A stretch of 64,000 nucleotides of DNA from assembly GCA_027382625.1 (NCBI GenBank), contig JAJKFJ010022536.1, forward strand, positions 1 to 64,000, written 5' to 3'. The position numbers and the translations under genes were made by a program. Under the pieces are notes generated by a model, which ran no database searches, was not told where the DNA came from, and was given only the letters and a program-made list of their open reading frames with translations. Positions within the stretch are counted from its first letter, which is position 1; every line of letters begins with the position of its first letter. This stretch comes from Tetmemena sp. SeJ-2015. Taxonomy: Eukaryota > Ciliophora > Spirotrichea > Sporadotrichida > Oxytrichidae. Of the stretch, positions 45,559-58,096 are shown in pieces.

Positions 45559-46499
45559 TAATTAAAATTTAGTTTTTATTATCCACAAATTGCTTATAAA
45601 ATATTTCATTTATGATTCGTTTTGTTGAATAAAGGAAAAATGTTTTAAAAAAATAAAGTAGGCATAAGCTCATATGAAAAGATAATTACGTAATATATTA
45701 TAACTCCTATTAAAAACTAATAATTAGCTTTTATTATAAGTTAGTACTATTAATTGAAAGCAGAAAATAATGGAACTCCTAAGAATGAGAATTTCCAACT
45801 TAAATTTTAATAAAAAATAACTTAATTATTATTTTAGGTAAGTTTTTATCCTAAATAAAGTAATGAGCAATATATCAGATAAATTATGTTTCAATATATT
45901 CCTCATCTTACTATTATGTGAGAGCGTTTCATAAGAATGCTTGTTAAACTGAGTTCTAAAATTATTTAATTAAAGGTTTAATTTTTAAACTTATATTTAT
46001 ACATAATTACAATCAATATTATAAATCTAAAAAAGTAATGATTCTAGTTTTATAATGTCTACTTTTATTGATAGAAGCTACTACTATTTTTGCAGCATAT
46101 CCATTTATTTATTTTCTTAGAAATTATTTATCAATTATTTAAAGATTTAAATTTAAAACTAAATACATGACTTTTTGTGTTAAATCTTCATAAATTAGTT
46201 ATTAAAAGACTATTAGATTTTATTTCTTATTTGGGAATCTCAAAGTTCTTATATAAGTTTATTATAAAAAGGTAAGTTAAAATTATTAAATTAGTAGTTA
46301 GATCATAATAAAATTATAGTTTCAAAGAAAGTGAGGAGAATGTGCTTTAATAAAATATGGACTATTAAATAAAGAATTTTAAATTAAATTTTGTTTAAAG
46401 GGAAACAAATTAATTACCAAGTCTTGTAGCATTTTAACATAAGATTAGCAAAATATTTGCAGTTTTTATTTATAAAATTAGAGTTTAAATTTGTATTCT
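45559..46499. other. AT-rich non-coding stretch
   Basis: Over 75 percent A/T by eye, with no sustained frame. Confidence 0.5.
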
Positions 46500-49400
46500 G
46501 GGTAGAGAATGCAGAGTAATAGGTATTGGTATTGAGGGATGTTGAAATAGGGGAGTCTGATCAAGAGTTTTATGGATTGGGGAAGATTATATCATTGCAA
46601 GGACAAGATTTCAACACTTATTAAGATATTGGGACTGTGGACAATATAGTCTATGGTTAAACTATAGTTTACATATTGTTCCACGTAAAAAATGAATAAA
46701 TTCAAGCACAAATACAGCTTATTTTGTTTTAAATTATTTAAGCTTCCTTTGCCCTCTGACTAACTTGAATATGATTCATAAAATGGCTAACTCATTCTTT
46801 ACAATCAGTCATATAATCCGCCCAATAGTAAACCAATATTTGCATACTACCCACTATCATTTACAGGATCTGGAAATACAATGACTTATAATCAGTTTCT
46901 TGGGATGGGATCAGCCATGGACTATATTTCTTAGCAATTATATATTCACAAAGACCATACATATTAATCAAATACATATTATTTTAATTATAGTTTAATA
47001 TATTTTATTTTAAGAATAATCTAATTTGCTATGGTTGATAAATCCTGATACGCCTTATAAATAATTTATTAATTGAGCTTTGCTCTGCTCAGCAAGTTTA
47101 ATAAGAATGACTTTCGATACAAATCATAATATATATGTTATCAAATAGTTCGTCTAGTTTAAATAATCAACTTATTTATAAAGATTTATTATTTTAAATC
47201 TTAAAATATATATTTTTGACCTAGAAAAGTTAAAAAAGAAATGATTGATTGAATTTGGGTGATAGTTAAAAACTTAGCATAAAAAAGTGGAAGTATTTTG
47301 TAATAAATTGTATAATCAAATAACAAAGAGAAAAAAAATATTGTAAATGGACTTTGGATGGCAGAATAAGCCTATTCACCTGTTCTATCTTAGGCAACTG
47401 ATATCAGCTTACATTATCGCTAAAGTAAGATTTGAAGGAAATGCCTTCTGGGCATTACTCAATGAAGTAAAATTTAATCTCCAGTTCCCCAGAGTCTTAT
47501 GGCTCTCATATTTATAAATTTTGAGCTATAAATCTGATAGCGCCATCATTTAGGATATTTAAACTCATCTGTCTTTAGGAACCTCATTTTTAGTTATAAA
47601 TTGATAAATTATAAGTACACATTAAAAAATGACATTTCTATGAAAACTTGTTTCATTTATTTATATATGATAACGTAGTAAATAACCATAATTTAAAGAA
47701 ATAATTTTAATATAATTATTTTGAGAAGTTAAACATCAAAGATATTGTCTTACTTTTAAAATTTCTAAAAATTTAAGATCCTGTCTAAAATAATAAATAA
47801 ATTTTTTTTTGTTTGATTATTTAATGATACATTCAAATTTATATGCGACTCTTTTTAATAATAAGCTCTTAAAATTTTAATATGCTGTCTTTGAGCTGAA
47901 GATATTTTTTAAAATAAAAAGAATAAAGTAAATTTTATATATTTTTATTAAATACAGGGTGAATATTATGACATGATCGAGGATTGGCAAAACCTAATAA
48001 AGATAGAGTACTTAAAAAAGTGATATTAATTAATTCTTGCGCATGATGTTAATCTTTTGCTAATGCTGTTCAAAAGTACCCAAATTTAAGCATACTTTTG
48101 TAACACTTTGAGCTTGGCGGCGAAGATGAGTCTCTGTTGATCGGGAGGGAAGCCTTACTTATCCTAGGTACTTGCCTCCTCAGAGGTCCCTTACAAGTTG
48201 GGTTTTTAGTTTTTTATGGTTTTGCAGTTGCTAATGATGTTGTAGTAGATAAAGTCGTTGTAGTTGATATTTAAATTGATTTAACTCTAAATTTAAAAAA
48301 TAATATAATATTAATCACAGAACAAGGACTCAATGCATTTCTAACAAAAAACAATCTACGATCATGTATTCATATTTACCCTATATTTTTTATTAAAAAT
48401 AACTATTTTTATTCAGCCATCATTAAATTTTGTTTTATTCTACTCTAGATTTATATAATTCCACAAATTGATAGAAATAATTATCCATTATAATAAAAAG
48501 ATTTAGATTTAGAGTTATATTTATTATGATTTGCAGTTTCCGTAGTTAAACAGTGGTGGTTAATTTGTTCCATTTACAGGAGGGTTTTACTCAATTAATC
48601 CAAATATAATGATAGCGGGCAGGAATGACAGAAATGTCTAGCTCTTTACATTTGCATGGACTGACTCAACATTTTCTCAATCGTTAATATTTATTATAAA
48701 AATTATAAAGTTATAGTCCTATACTTTTGCAGATACTATTCCATCAACTGTCATTACTTAAGGAGCAATTATTTACAATATTATATTCAAACATTATTAT
48801 TCCAAAGGTTTTAAACTTATTAATTAGTAATTATTTATGCTCTAAGACAAATTAAGATTCTATTTTAGTTTTTATAGCAACTATTTAACTTTAAATAATA
48901 AATGAGAACTTTCTCTCACCAACATATTAAGAGTAATTTATTTTACTGTGCTTAAGATATGTTTTAAGGATAAAATAAGGGTAGATATTAAAACAAATTC
49001 TTCATGTTGTTTTAAGTCTACTTATTTTTTTCAATCAAAGATCTATAAAATTTGCCGGAAAAGTAAAGCATAATTTTTTGAAATTAATTATTAGAATTCT
49101 TATTTTTTAAAAATTTCAATGTATAAAATTATTAGTTAAATTGAGAATCATTGAGGAAAAAAATAATTAAAATCTAATAATACATTTTAGATAGAGTCAG
49201 TGTAGTTTTCTCTTAAAATAATAAATATTTCATTATAATATACAATAAATTGAATGAATAATCCATATTTAATTTGCTTGAATCACTTTGATCATATTTT
49301 AACTATAAATAAGCCCTTAAGAGACAAATTTATCATATAAATCATTTGTTATTTGAAGAGTGAATAACGACAAATAAAAATAATTTATATTGGGAATAAA

Positions 49401-51380
49401 ATAAATCGCCATTTGAACAATATAATTTATTTTAATTATCATATATTTCAGATTATATATTTTAACTTTAGTAATTCCAGAATGAAGTAAAGTTTTTCCT
49501 TTTATAAATTTGTAAGCTTTTAAAAATTGAGAAGAAAAAAAGTTAGTGAATAATTATTTCTTGTAATGAGATTTAGGAATTGCTGAAAGAATATTTATTT
49601 CTCAAAAAATATAAATCATTTAAAAATATATAATTTATCCTTATATCAAATTTGAGACTCTCGTTTTCTAATTTAGAATAAAGAATGCTATTCTAATCAT
49701 CAATATATCTCGTTTCTGGAAAAAATTATGCTAATACAATATTATAAAAATATTTATTTTTTATAATGATTTTGAAACAAACATATCTAAGAGTTGATTT
49801 ATAATATTTTAAAAAGTAAAATTCACACCTTTTTTGCAAATATTATTGTTAAATTGACTGGTCTTACGGTGGAGTGATAGGCTATACTACTTCAGATAAT
49901 TTTTATAATTTAAAAGATAGCAACCTTAGACTTATTTATACCTCTTACGGCTCAGATCTTCAATTCAAATTACAAATATAAATTTTACTTAAGCATAATT
50001 ATTTGAAAAAAATATAATTATGACATTCATATTGTATATCTCAAGATTTAATTAATATTCTCTAACTAAAATAAACATAATTTTGAAGATATATATTTAT
50101 AGCCAAGATTTTAACTATTTTATTTCTTTGGATTTCTCAAGATAAGAAAATCTTAATAAACTGATCTTTCTCTATTTAAAAAGGATTTGTTCTGTAGATT
50201 TAGGAATCTTAATAACTTATAGGCGAAATTAATATTTATTATATTTATTCGCTGAAAACAAAAAGAATATTATAATAAAAATATAATAAAATATTAAATA
50301 TGCAATTAAAGCAATTATTGAATTCAACAATCTATTCAAAGTTATATATGCCAATGGAGAATTACAGCAGCCCATATGCTACAGCATATGGGCTTATATG
50401 GACTAAACTCAGATTAAAATTGGCATTTATAAATTTTATAATTTATGGGAAAGAGTAATCCACTTAATAGACTTTTTACCTAGGAATAGTAGGAGATGGT
50501 GTGAATTTCAATATCACTCTTGATTTATTTACGATGTATAAAAATTGCCCTACCTGCAATTTATATGGGGAAAAAAGTAATAATTTCAACATTCCGGGAA
50601 GATATAAACTATCTTTAATCTATGAAATATTATATCTTTATTTTAATATATATATGTTTGGTTCTGTGAGTAAAAGTATAGATTGCCTGGGACTTATTAG
50701 CTAATATCGTTATTTATTATAGTTAGGTGTACTCATACTTAACTAAATTTGGAGTAACTGCAGATTAATCTTGCATTTCTACTTATGTGACCCAGATAGC
50801 AGGTGCTTATTAAATTTAACCAATAACTCCAACCACAGCAAGCTCATTTAGCACTCCTTCTACTTTAAGTACTCTCCATTTTAAATTATATACTTTTTCT
50901 CAACAAAGCAGCGTTAGCAGGCTTTTTAACCAAAGATTTAGGCTTGAAAATAGGAGCAAGTTAATGCATTTAGTAAGATCAATCGATATAATTGCAAGAT
51001 ATTTACCTCCAATATAAGAATAATATTTATTTTGATAATTGAACCCGACATCGATAACAATATATAAGAATGCCACTTTCAAAGATATGTCCAAGTATTT
51101 TGACTAAGATACCTGCAGCTTAGAAGAAACTTTGACGCTTTAGGTATGGATACCTTAAACTAATTAGCTCAAAATTATTTTATCTCATGAATGTGACACC
51201 AGCAATCTATCTAGGCAAAACTCAAATAAATATATGTGTTATAACAGAATACAAGTTTAACATACCAGATTCATTTATAACTAAAATGGTAACATACAAG
51301 GGCCAAATCTAACAGTACTTCTAGGGAAGAATTTATGAGTTTGACTATGCAATCAACAAGTAGTTGTTACTTGCGGTGTG
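46500..51380 (+). CDS. Second large surface-type protein gene, highly interrupted
   Basis: Short plus-strand coding islands are spread over 4.9 kb of AT-rich DNA: VLVLRDVEIGESDQEFYGLG and KIISLQGQDFNTYQDIGTVD (46520-46650), KPIFAYYPLSFTGSGNTMTY (46830-46890), FVPFTGGFYSINPNIMIAGR (48570-48630), SYTFADTIPSTVITQGAI (48715), DWSYGGVIGYTTSDNFYNLK (49858-49920), ENYSSPYATAYGLIW (50355), VGDGVNFNITLDLFTMYKNC (50490-50550), VYSYLTKFGVTADQSCISTY (50725) and ILSHECDTSNLSRQNSNKYM (51180-51240). Gly/Asp/aromatic-rich blocks with repeated TGG or TSY phrases resemble ciliate extracellular beta-repeat proteins. Intervening DNA is presumably IES. I cannot tell whether this is one gene or several. The ubiquitin-like relic at 48055-48280 lies inside it on the other strand. 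Confidence 0.45.
48055..48280 (-). pseudogene. Ubiquitin-derived repeat, copy 1 (decayed)
   Basis: The minus strand encodes FPPDQQRLIFAAKL, ubiquitin residues about 37-48 with small changes, preceded in another frame by a Thr/Ser-rich leader (STTTTLSTTTSLAT) whose ATG has become ATA. The layout matches 62590-62993. Located within an IES-like region of the surface-protein gene, so probably eliminated from the macronucleus. Confidence 0.65.
50370..50393. other. Near-perfect palindrome
   Basis: GCCCATATGCT (50370-50380) and AGCATATGGGC (50383-50393) form an 11-bp stem around a 2-nt centre. It also fits a coding frame (SSPYATAYG), so the symmetry may be incidental. Confidence 0.6.
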
Positions 51381-51382
51381 AA

Positions 51383-51442
51383 TCTCCCATTTTCTTTAAG
51401 AGAGTCACTAGTATAAATAAATTCAAAGTGTGGAGCAGGTCT
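51383..51442. repeat. Two-block conserved element, copy 1
   Basis: A 26-bp block at 51383-51408 and a 13-bp block ending at 51442 (GTGGAGCAGGTCT) are identical at 57783-57808 and 57830-57842. The intervening about 20 bp and the flanks differ. All three plus frames and one minus frame are open across both copies, so coding direction cannot be decided. Confidence 0.6.
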
Positions 51443-52287
51443 TCTAATTTTAAATTTTTAAATAGTTTTTTTATTTAATTATTTTAGGGGTAAAGTTAGG
51501 CAAATTAATTATTGCAGTTAATTCTTATGAGGGAGAGAAAAAAGAGAAACATTCAATTTTCTATAAGTTTAATACACTTTTTAAATAAGTTATAAAATTT
51601 AAGAATTAGATATTAAGTTTCTTTAATTTTAATCAGAGTAATTGTTTTTAAAATTCTGTTAGTATTTAAAATAATTATTTTATATCAGACAGACATATAA
51701 GTAAAAGTTGAATCCTTACTTTAATAATTACTTTTATTATACTTAAAATTAGCTAATTTTATAACTGATTTCTGTTTTGTTTGTTTTTTAAAACAGAGTT
51801 TTTATTTTAAAAATAACATGTCTAGAAAAAAATTAGCTATCTCTAAATGAAATTTGTAAGCATTTTATTAATAGAGGCAGTTATTAATTCAAATTTGCTC
51901 AAAGTCTAAATTTAAAGATTAAGTGTTGAAAAAGTGTGTAAATTTTATAAATCGAAAGAAATTTGTATCTTTTTGTATTGATAAATTTAAATTTAGTAAA
52001 GTTTTTGAATGCAAAACTTTTAATTTAAGAGCTTATAAAATACATTAACTTTTATAAATTTGAATGAATGCATAAATAAATATTTTCTCTCTCTTTAAAT
52101 AATTTTTTTTTGTATTTTAGCTTAAATTGCAAATAAGAGAAAATATTGGAGGGAATCACTTCATTATCTAATAGAGGAAATAATAATTTAATACATGCTC
52201 TTTTAAAAGGCTAAGGATCATTTTATTATTATCTATATAGATAGAAAAAATATAATTTAGCCTCCTAACAAATATATTAGCTAAACC

Positions 52288-52813
52288 ATGGCTATAAATT
52301 AACTTACCTTACTGGCCACCCTCGCCATCTTTCTCTCAACTTAAATATTTCTTAGAGAGGTTTTCTCAATAGAATATCCTTTTTAAAATTAAAATATATT
52401 AAATCCATATGCATTCTAGACCGCTAACTCAGATTAAATATCTCAAAATAATTATGATTTTACCATTTTGGATGCAAATTTTGGTTTAGATAAAACCCAG
52501 CTTTTAGCAATAGTAAAAGTTAAAAGCGTTGAAGGAACAAAGTATTATAGATATAGAGCTGCTATAAAATTCATAATTGTAATAAATAATAATTTGGAAT
52601 GCTAGTGGAATTTCAAATTGGATTTATGAACTAGAGACTGAAACTGACTCTCTATTTTTTGACTATGCAACTCGTGACGTTGGGTATTGGAACTCGTACA
52701 TGGACCCTTCTTCTCCAATATACTCTAAAAAGCAAGCTGTGTTCTGGTCATTTAAAGTTACTACGCCGGCATAGTTCAAAAATATGAGCTTACCCTTCAA
52801 AATTCTCAGTTGA
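52288..52813 (+). CDS. Surface protein N-terminus with signal peptide
   Basis: ATG 52288 starts MAINQLTLLATLAIFLSTQ, a clear signal peptide. It is followed by FTILDANFGLDKTQLLAIVK, YYRYRAA|SGISNWIYELET and FDYATRDVGYWNSYMDPSSP to TGA 52811. A 40-nt segment between GCT repeats (52561 and 52601) is removed to keep frame and behaves as an IES. The fragment is probably the first part of a larger exported protein like the neighbours. The downstream part was not located with confidence. Confidence 0.6.
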
Positions 52814-53800
52814 GAAATTATCACTACCTTGAAAAGAGACTGCCTACTAAATAGGGGTTTTGGGTTTTTTTGATTAATTATAAATATTTTTTATTTTTTA
52901 AAAGAGGGTTTAATGTGGTTAAACCAGATTGAAACTATAAGTTTAAGATCAATTCTTACAATCCATAGTTTTTTTTTTTGGATTCAGTACTTATAAATTT
53001 CTTTTTTGTATAAATTTTTGATTTAATTATAAATGGGACCAATCAAAAATTTTTATTCCAAAATAATATTCTTATAAATTTAAAATATTTTTAATTCCCA
53101 AAGTCATAAGTAACCCAATAAAAAGAAAACTTTTACTTTTATTAAAATTTATTTTGATTGGAACATTGGATCCAGCGTTTGCTACACACAATTAAAACTT
53201 AAACTAAATATTTTAGCTTTCAATTAAAGGTTTATTTGGTTTTATAAATTTAATTCAATAAAAAAATGAAAAATTGATAAGCTTTTCCCAATCTTTATAA
53301 AAAACTTAGATATTTTATAATTTAATTGTTATATTTCATTGAGATAAAATTAAATAAATCATTTTAATCATGAGATCTATAAGAATAGGGAGGGCCTTTT
53401 TAGAAATCTTCACAATTATTTTCTTCTTTACTTGTAATTTTCTTTATTTGAATTCCCCTTATTATTCTAATTTTAAATTAAAAAAGGTTTAAAAAAAGAT
53501 GTAGACTAGGATAAAATAGTCTAGACAATATATAAATAAATTAAAAATAATTATTTATTTTGATAATAATCTAGTTATTATATTCATTTAAAAAGCCATT
53601 GAAAATAATAAAAGATTAACTATATAATTATTCAAATGTTTCATTTTAGATAAGGATTTGTATAAGATAAATATAAAGAATGTGTTTAATAACAACAGAA
53701 TAAGTTTTAATAAATAAATTAAAAAATAGTTGGCGCATTTTATTACAAATTTTATTTATTTTAACATTTCATTGAGATTATATAGGTAGAATACGATTAG
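52814..53800. other. AT-rich stretch beginning with telomere-like G4T4
   Basis: GGGGTTTTGGGTTTT (52854-52868), an imperfect double hypotrich telomere unit, lies 40 bp after the preceding coding block. The rest is AT-rich and featureless. Confidence 0.45.
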
Positions 53801-55085
53801 ATGAGTGAGGTCTCATATTTTCAAATACAAAAACTAAATAGACACAAGACAGCGAATTAGTTTTTCCAAATGCACAAGTATAGTCAGAGCACTCTGAAAA
53901 AGTAATAAATTCAGTTTGGATTATTATCATTTTCTCAAAATGACAAAATTTTCCTGTTTGTATTGCTTAATATCCTCGAACCTAACAAATATTAGCTTCT
54001 TTCAATACTAATGCTTACCTTGAAGTAGACTATTATGGGATGAATAAGATTGCATTATCGAGATTGCTATTTACAAAATACAAATAATTGTTGATACTTT
54101 ATGCTGGCGATGCATTTTCCAATTTCTTGTTCAGCTTTTATCTTAATTTGAGCCTTCTTTACTTAATTTTCAACTTTTCGATAAAATTCGCTCTTTTAAT
54201 TTTCCCAATTTTAATCCTTCTGAAGGCTTTATCTCTAAAAAATTAAGATAAAGTGATAGAAAAGTTACCTTATTACTCATATGCAAAAATTTTCTTAAAC
54301 TCCATCTGCCTTTTTCTTCTATGAGAGCGCTTTCTTTGGGCAAAATGGATCCTCCATTCAACTTTTTGTAATTTGCTCTCTATTTCTCTCATCATTGTAC
54401 TTGCCTGTATTTATTTTAGTTATTTTGAAAATAAAAGATATTATCGCTAAACTTTCAGCTAATATCTCAAAAGCAAATCAAATAAAAAAGGTTTACTTGG
54501 TTTTGATGCTTACCATAAATTTCTAGAATGTTTTATCTATGGCTAAGTCCAAGCGCACTTCCTCCTGCACTTCTTTCATTTTATTTTAATCAATTTGATT
54601 ATTAATTTTTCAACATGTAATTTAATTCAGTTGACTTTATAAGTATAAGCTTGCTTAATTTAAACATATCAATCATAGATAATCTAATCGTATTTATCCT
54701 ATAATATAGTCTGCATTAGAGTTGATTGTTCATTCAATCTGTATTCTAAACTCTTCGTGCACTATAAGAACACTTAAAGATCTCTGATGTTCCAATGTGC
54801 TATTATTTTATTCTCTATTTTAGCCTATAAAATAACTTAACTAGATGCAATTTTACGCTAAACTATCTAGTAATCTCAATTAAGATGGAATAAGAAAAAA
54901 TGTTTACTTACATGCGCTTGATGATTCAAAGTTTATTAGAAGTCTTTGAGGTAAATGAGACCATTCTACAGTTGGCAGGTTTTTACTCATTTTTATTTGA
55001 ATTGTAAAATGTAATTATGATTAGGAATTATTTATTTTTTAGTTGTTATTAAGCACTGAGTCAGCTTCTTTTACACTTGATTTAA
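53801..55085 (+). CDS. Multi-pass membrane protein, interrupted
   Basis: ATG 53801 gives MSEVSYFQIQKLNRHKTANQ and FGLLSFSQNDKIFLFVLLNI. After a one-base shift near 53995 it continues NTNAYLEVDYYGMNKIALSR, LLILYAGDAFSNFLFSFYLN, ALLIFPILILLKALSLKNQD and, after another shift near 54315, FFGQNGSSIQLFVICSLFLS, LPVFILVILKIKDIIAKLSA. Blocks at 54640-55080 (SLMFQCAIILFSILAYK, MIQSLLEVFEVNETILQLAG) extend it. At least five hydrophobic segments; no GPCR or transporter signature that I can name. It may be the C-terminal membrane part of the 52288 surface protein. Confidence 0.5.
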
Positions 55086-55119
55086 TTTAGACAATCACTT
55101 ATTTGTGATCAATCTATAT

Positions 55120-55455
55120 TATTATCCGTTCAGCTCCGATTTTTCAAAAACTTTTCAGTAGCCTTCTGTAAAGCCTAGACGAACGAGGACGGAGCTCTTG
55201 CCATCTGTGTCAAAACTTGGTTCTGTAAGCGCTCCTAGTCGGCCGAGTTTTGCTATAAAAAAAATGAAAAAAAGTTAAATTTACTGATTTATTAAATCAA
55301 ACAATTATAGGAAAATTTTGGATCTAAACATGCCTAAAATGGATCGATTTGAAGCCACCTCTCTAAAGTTAAGTAAAAGACTAAAAACAGTGGCTACTTA
55401 CTGGAAAAGCTGGCTTCCTGGCAAGTAGCCAAAAATCTGTGCTGAACGGATAATA
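55120..55455. repeat. 336-bp inverted-repeat element (dispersed)
   Basis: The ends are inverted copies of TATTATCCGTTCAGC (55120-55134 and 55441-55455), with similarity extending inward (GATTTTT, AGTAGCC). GC-richer interior with no ORF. A diverged second copy is at 44330-44657. Size, inverted ends and TA-rich flanks fit a MITE. No transposase is linked. Confidence 0.75.
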
Positions 55456-55845
55456 TATAAGAAATATTTGTGTTTTGGGAGAAGATTTATCATTTCATCT
55501 TACAGGGCGAGACTATTGAGATATTTAATATAATTCATTAAAATATGTTTTTGACCAGCTAAAGGGCAATTAGAGGTTAAGGATTAATAAAAATTACAAA
55601 CTTCAGTTAACTTTCAACTCTTTAATTAATTTTACAAGCTATCAATATGAATTAATTTCAGTACTATTTATATTAAATTTTAAACAATCTAATGGTGGTC
55701 TCTTTATTATGATAGGCTGGGTCAAAATATATTTAATTATTTATAATTATAGAATTTATAATAATATCTTCTTAATGATATTTGATCACTTATTTAATTA
55801 TTAGAATTAGTCATTAATAACTCCCCATAAGTTCTTGATCTAAAA

Positions 55846-56425
55846 ATGAGTTACTCAATAGAGATATAACCCTCGTGCTTGCATATTTTTGCGGCTAATG
55901 AAATAAATTATGTAAATTAAAAATATTATAAATCGTATACGTGATGTTTGAAGACCTAATCACTGGTAATATGTTTTAGTTCCAAAAGAAAATTAATGTA
56001 GATAAAGAAATTGTATAACAAAATGTTTTTAGGATAAACAAGGAGCGTAATTCTATACTATTTACTAAAGCGTTAATGGATTATGGTTCTAAAGCTGTTT
56101 ATAAACTCTTCATCAATGTTCTTTAATCTCATATAAAACATACATTAGATTTATCTATGGTAAAGTGAAAGGGCACTTAGATTGTGCTTACTCTCCAGCA
56201 AATAACAAAGATGTCGCTTTTATAGTTCCATATAGAATTGGCAACTATTAAAATCAATGCCTCACTCTTTACTACTCACTCCTATCGACTACTCTCTAGT
56301 TTGTTGCTTTAGACCAAAAGCAAACTTTTCTTTAATTAGATAAACAATCTGTAGACCTTACTACCTATGTTCCTCAGTTTAACGGATTAATTATAAATAA
56401 AATATGGATATCCCTACACATTTAA
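55846..56425 (+). CDS. Unknown protein, beta-repeat style
   Basis: ATG 55846 begins MSYSIEIQPSCLHIFAANEI. After an apparent IES the frame from 55941 gives VMFEDLITGNMFQFQKKINV and FTKALMDYGSKAVYKLFIN. A one-base shift near 56155 leads to GKVKGHLDCAYSPANNKDVA, FIVPYRIGNYQNQCLTLYYS and LTTYVPQFNGLIINKIW. The alternation of hydrophobic and Asn/Asp turns suggests a beta-propeller or beta-sandwich protein. Family not recognised. Confidence 0.5.
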
Positions 56426-57539
56426 TGAGTCATTTTTATAGGTAGAATAAGTCAAAACTATCTGTATTACAAAAGATAGATAAGAGTCATATTTAAGAAC
56501 GCTAAAACTATTTTAAAATTTAATTACTACTATTTAAATAGATTAATGGAGTTTTTATTCCTTAAGCTTCATTATTTTTATTCTTAATTATTTGCTTATC
56601 CGAATTAATACCAATATATTCTCTTGGTATCTTATTAAAATTTGAAGCTGCTAAAAATAGAAATCTTTGATGTTAGCTTTCTATTCCACTTTAAGCACTT
56701 TTAGTAAATAAAATAGTTAATTAAAATTATAAGATTTGCTTATTAAAGAATTGTATCAATATTAAAATTTGAATAGAAATATCTTTCTAGCATTAGCGAA
56801 ATTTCAGTCACTATTTTGCTTGAAAGATGAGAGTAAACTTTGTGAGTTGATTACACCCAAATAGCCAGAAAGCAAATGCTAATAACTAGTATTATAAATA
56901 TACATTACTTTTTGAAAGATATAATAGAGTGATAATTATCCAATTATTTTGTCTATTTATATTTTCAATATTTTAAAGAATAAAAAAGTTGACTTTTATA
57001 AATAACACAAATTCATTGTTGTTTTTTAGACAGTTTGTAAATCAAAATTATCTTCACTTAATTTTTACATAATTTTGTATTGAGAAATATGATTTTAAAG
57101 TACACTATAAATTTAAAGAACTGCTTATGTTCAGTACAAAAGCATTGTGAACCAAGTGATAACCTTAGATATTAAAAGTTTAGCTTACTATAATTTAAAT
57201 TTAATATAAAATGTTGATTAAATTAACATAATAAATTAATAATAGCAAAATTATGTTCCATGATATAGAAAATAGGTCTATATAAGAATATTTCAAGACA
57301 TAATTAAAATTTAGAGTGTGCTCGTACTTCTGCTTTTATGTTAGAAACAAACATAAGAAGAGCAAATTTTCTGCCTAAAGGACTCTTTCCTCGTAAATCC
57401 TTCAAGAGTCCGAAAACTTGAAATATGAAACTAAGTTCTAATAAAAATTAAAACTTCATAAGATGCTATCTTAATATTTTGTATCTTAATTTATGAAGCA
57501 TTTATCTATTTAATAAAAATGTGAACTATAATACTATAA
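56426..57539. other. AT-rich stretch with weak coding fragments
   Basis: Occasional open frames (IIGVFIPQ-like at 56540; FLPKGLFPRKSFKS at 57370-57415) but nothing I can support as a gene. Confidence 0.4.
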
Positions 57540-57740
57540 TACCTAGTCTTGCGATATATAAGAGAGGATTTACTTACTCTTCTTGATAGCTGGATCGCCA
57601 ACCGATGCAGTAGAAGGAGTTTTCTAATTTATTTTCATAGACTCTAATACTGCCTAACTAGTGGTCAATATTAAGTATTTGCAAGAGCTTAAAACTTTGC
57701 CATTTTAAATTATTCAGAACTTTGATTACAGGCCATTTTA
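57540..57740 (-). CDS. Short minus-strand coding fragment
   Basis: Open frame reading WPVIKVLNNLKWQSFKLLQI, LNIDHQLGSIRVYENKLENS and FYCIGWRSSYQEE. Protein-like, with no TGA for over 60 codons in AT-rich DNA. No start or family identified; possibly one MDS. Confidence 0.35.
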
Positions 57741-57782
57741 ACTAAACTATGGTTTAACACTATAAGTTTCTTGTGGAGTCAG

Positions 57783-57842
57783 TCTCCCATTTTCTTTAAG
57801 AGAGTCACCAATCGTTATTTCTGCCTACCGTGGAGCAGGTCT
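57783..57842. repeat. Two-block conserved element, copy 2
   Basis: Second copy of the element at 51383-51442; both blocks identical, spacer diverged. Confidence 0.6.
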
Positions 57843-58096
57843 ACTCAAAATATTAATTTTAACACATATCAAAAAATAATTATAAAATTTATTAAATGGA
57901 ATAAAAGAATTAAATAAATGGGATAATAATTTAATTTATTTATTTTTAGTTGATCATCTCTTACTTTTCCTCTTCTCTCTTTCTTTCTTGAAGCTTTAAA
58001 CATATTTAAATTCATAATTTATGGAGGAAAAATGGTATACTGATTTTAATTTTTATTTTCTCATTAATTATACATAAATATTTTTACTTTTTAATC

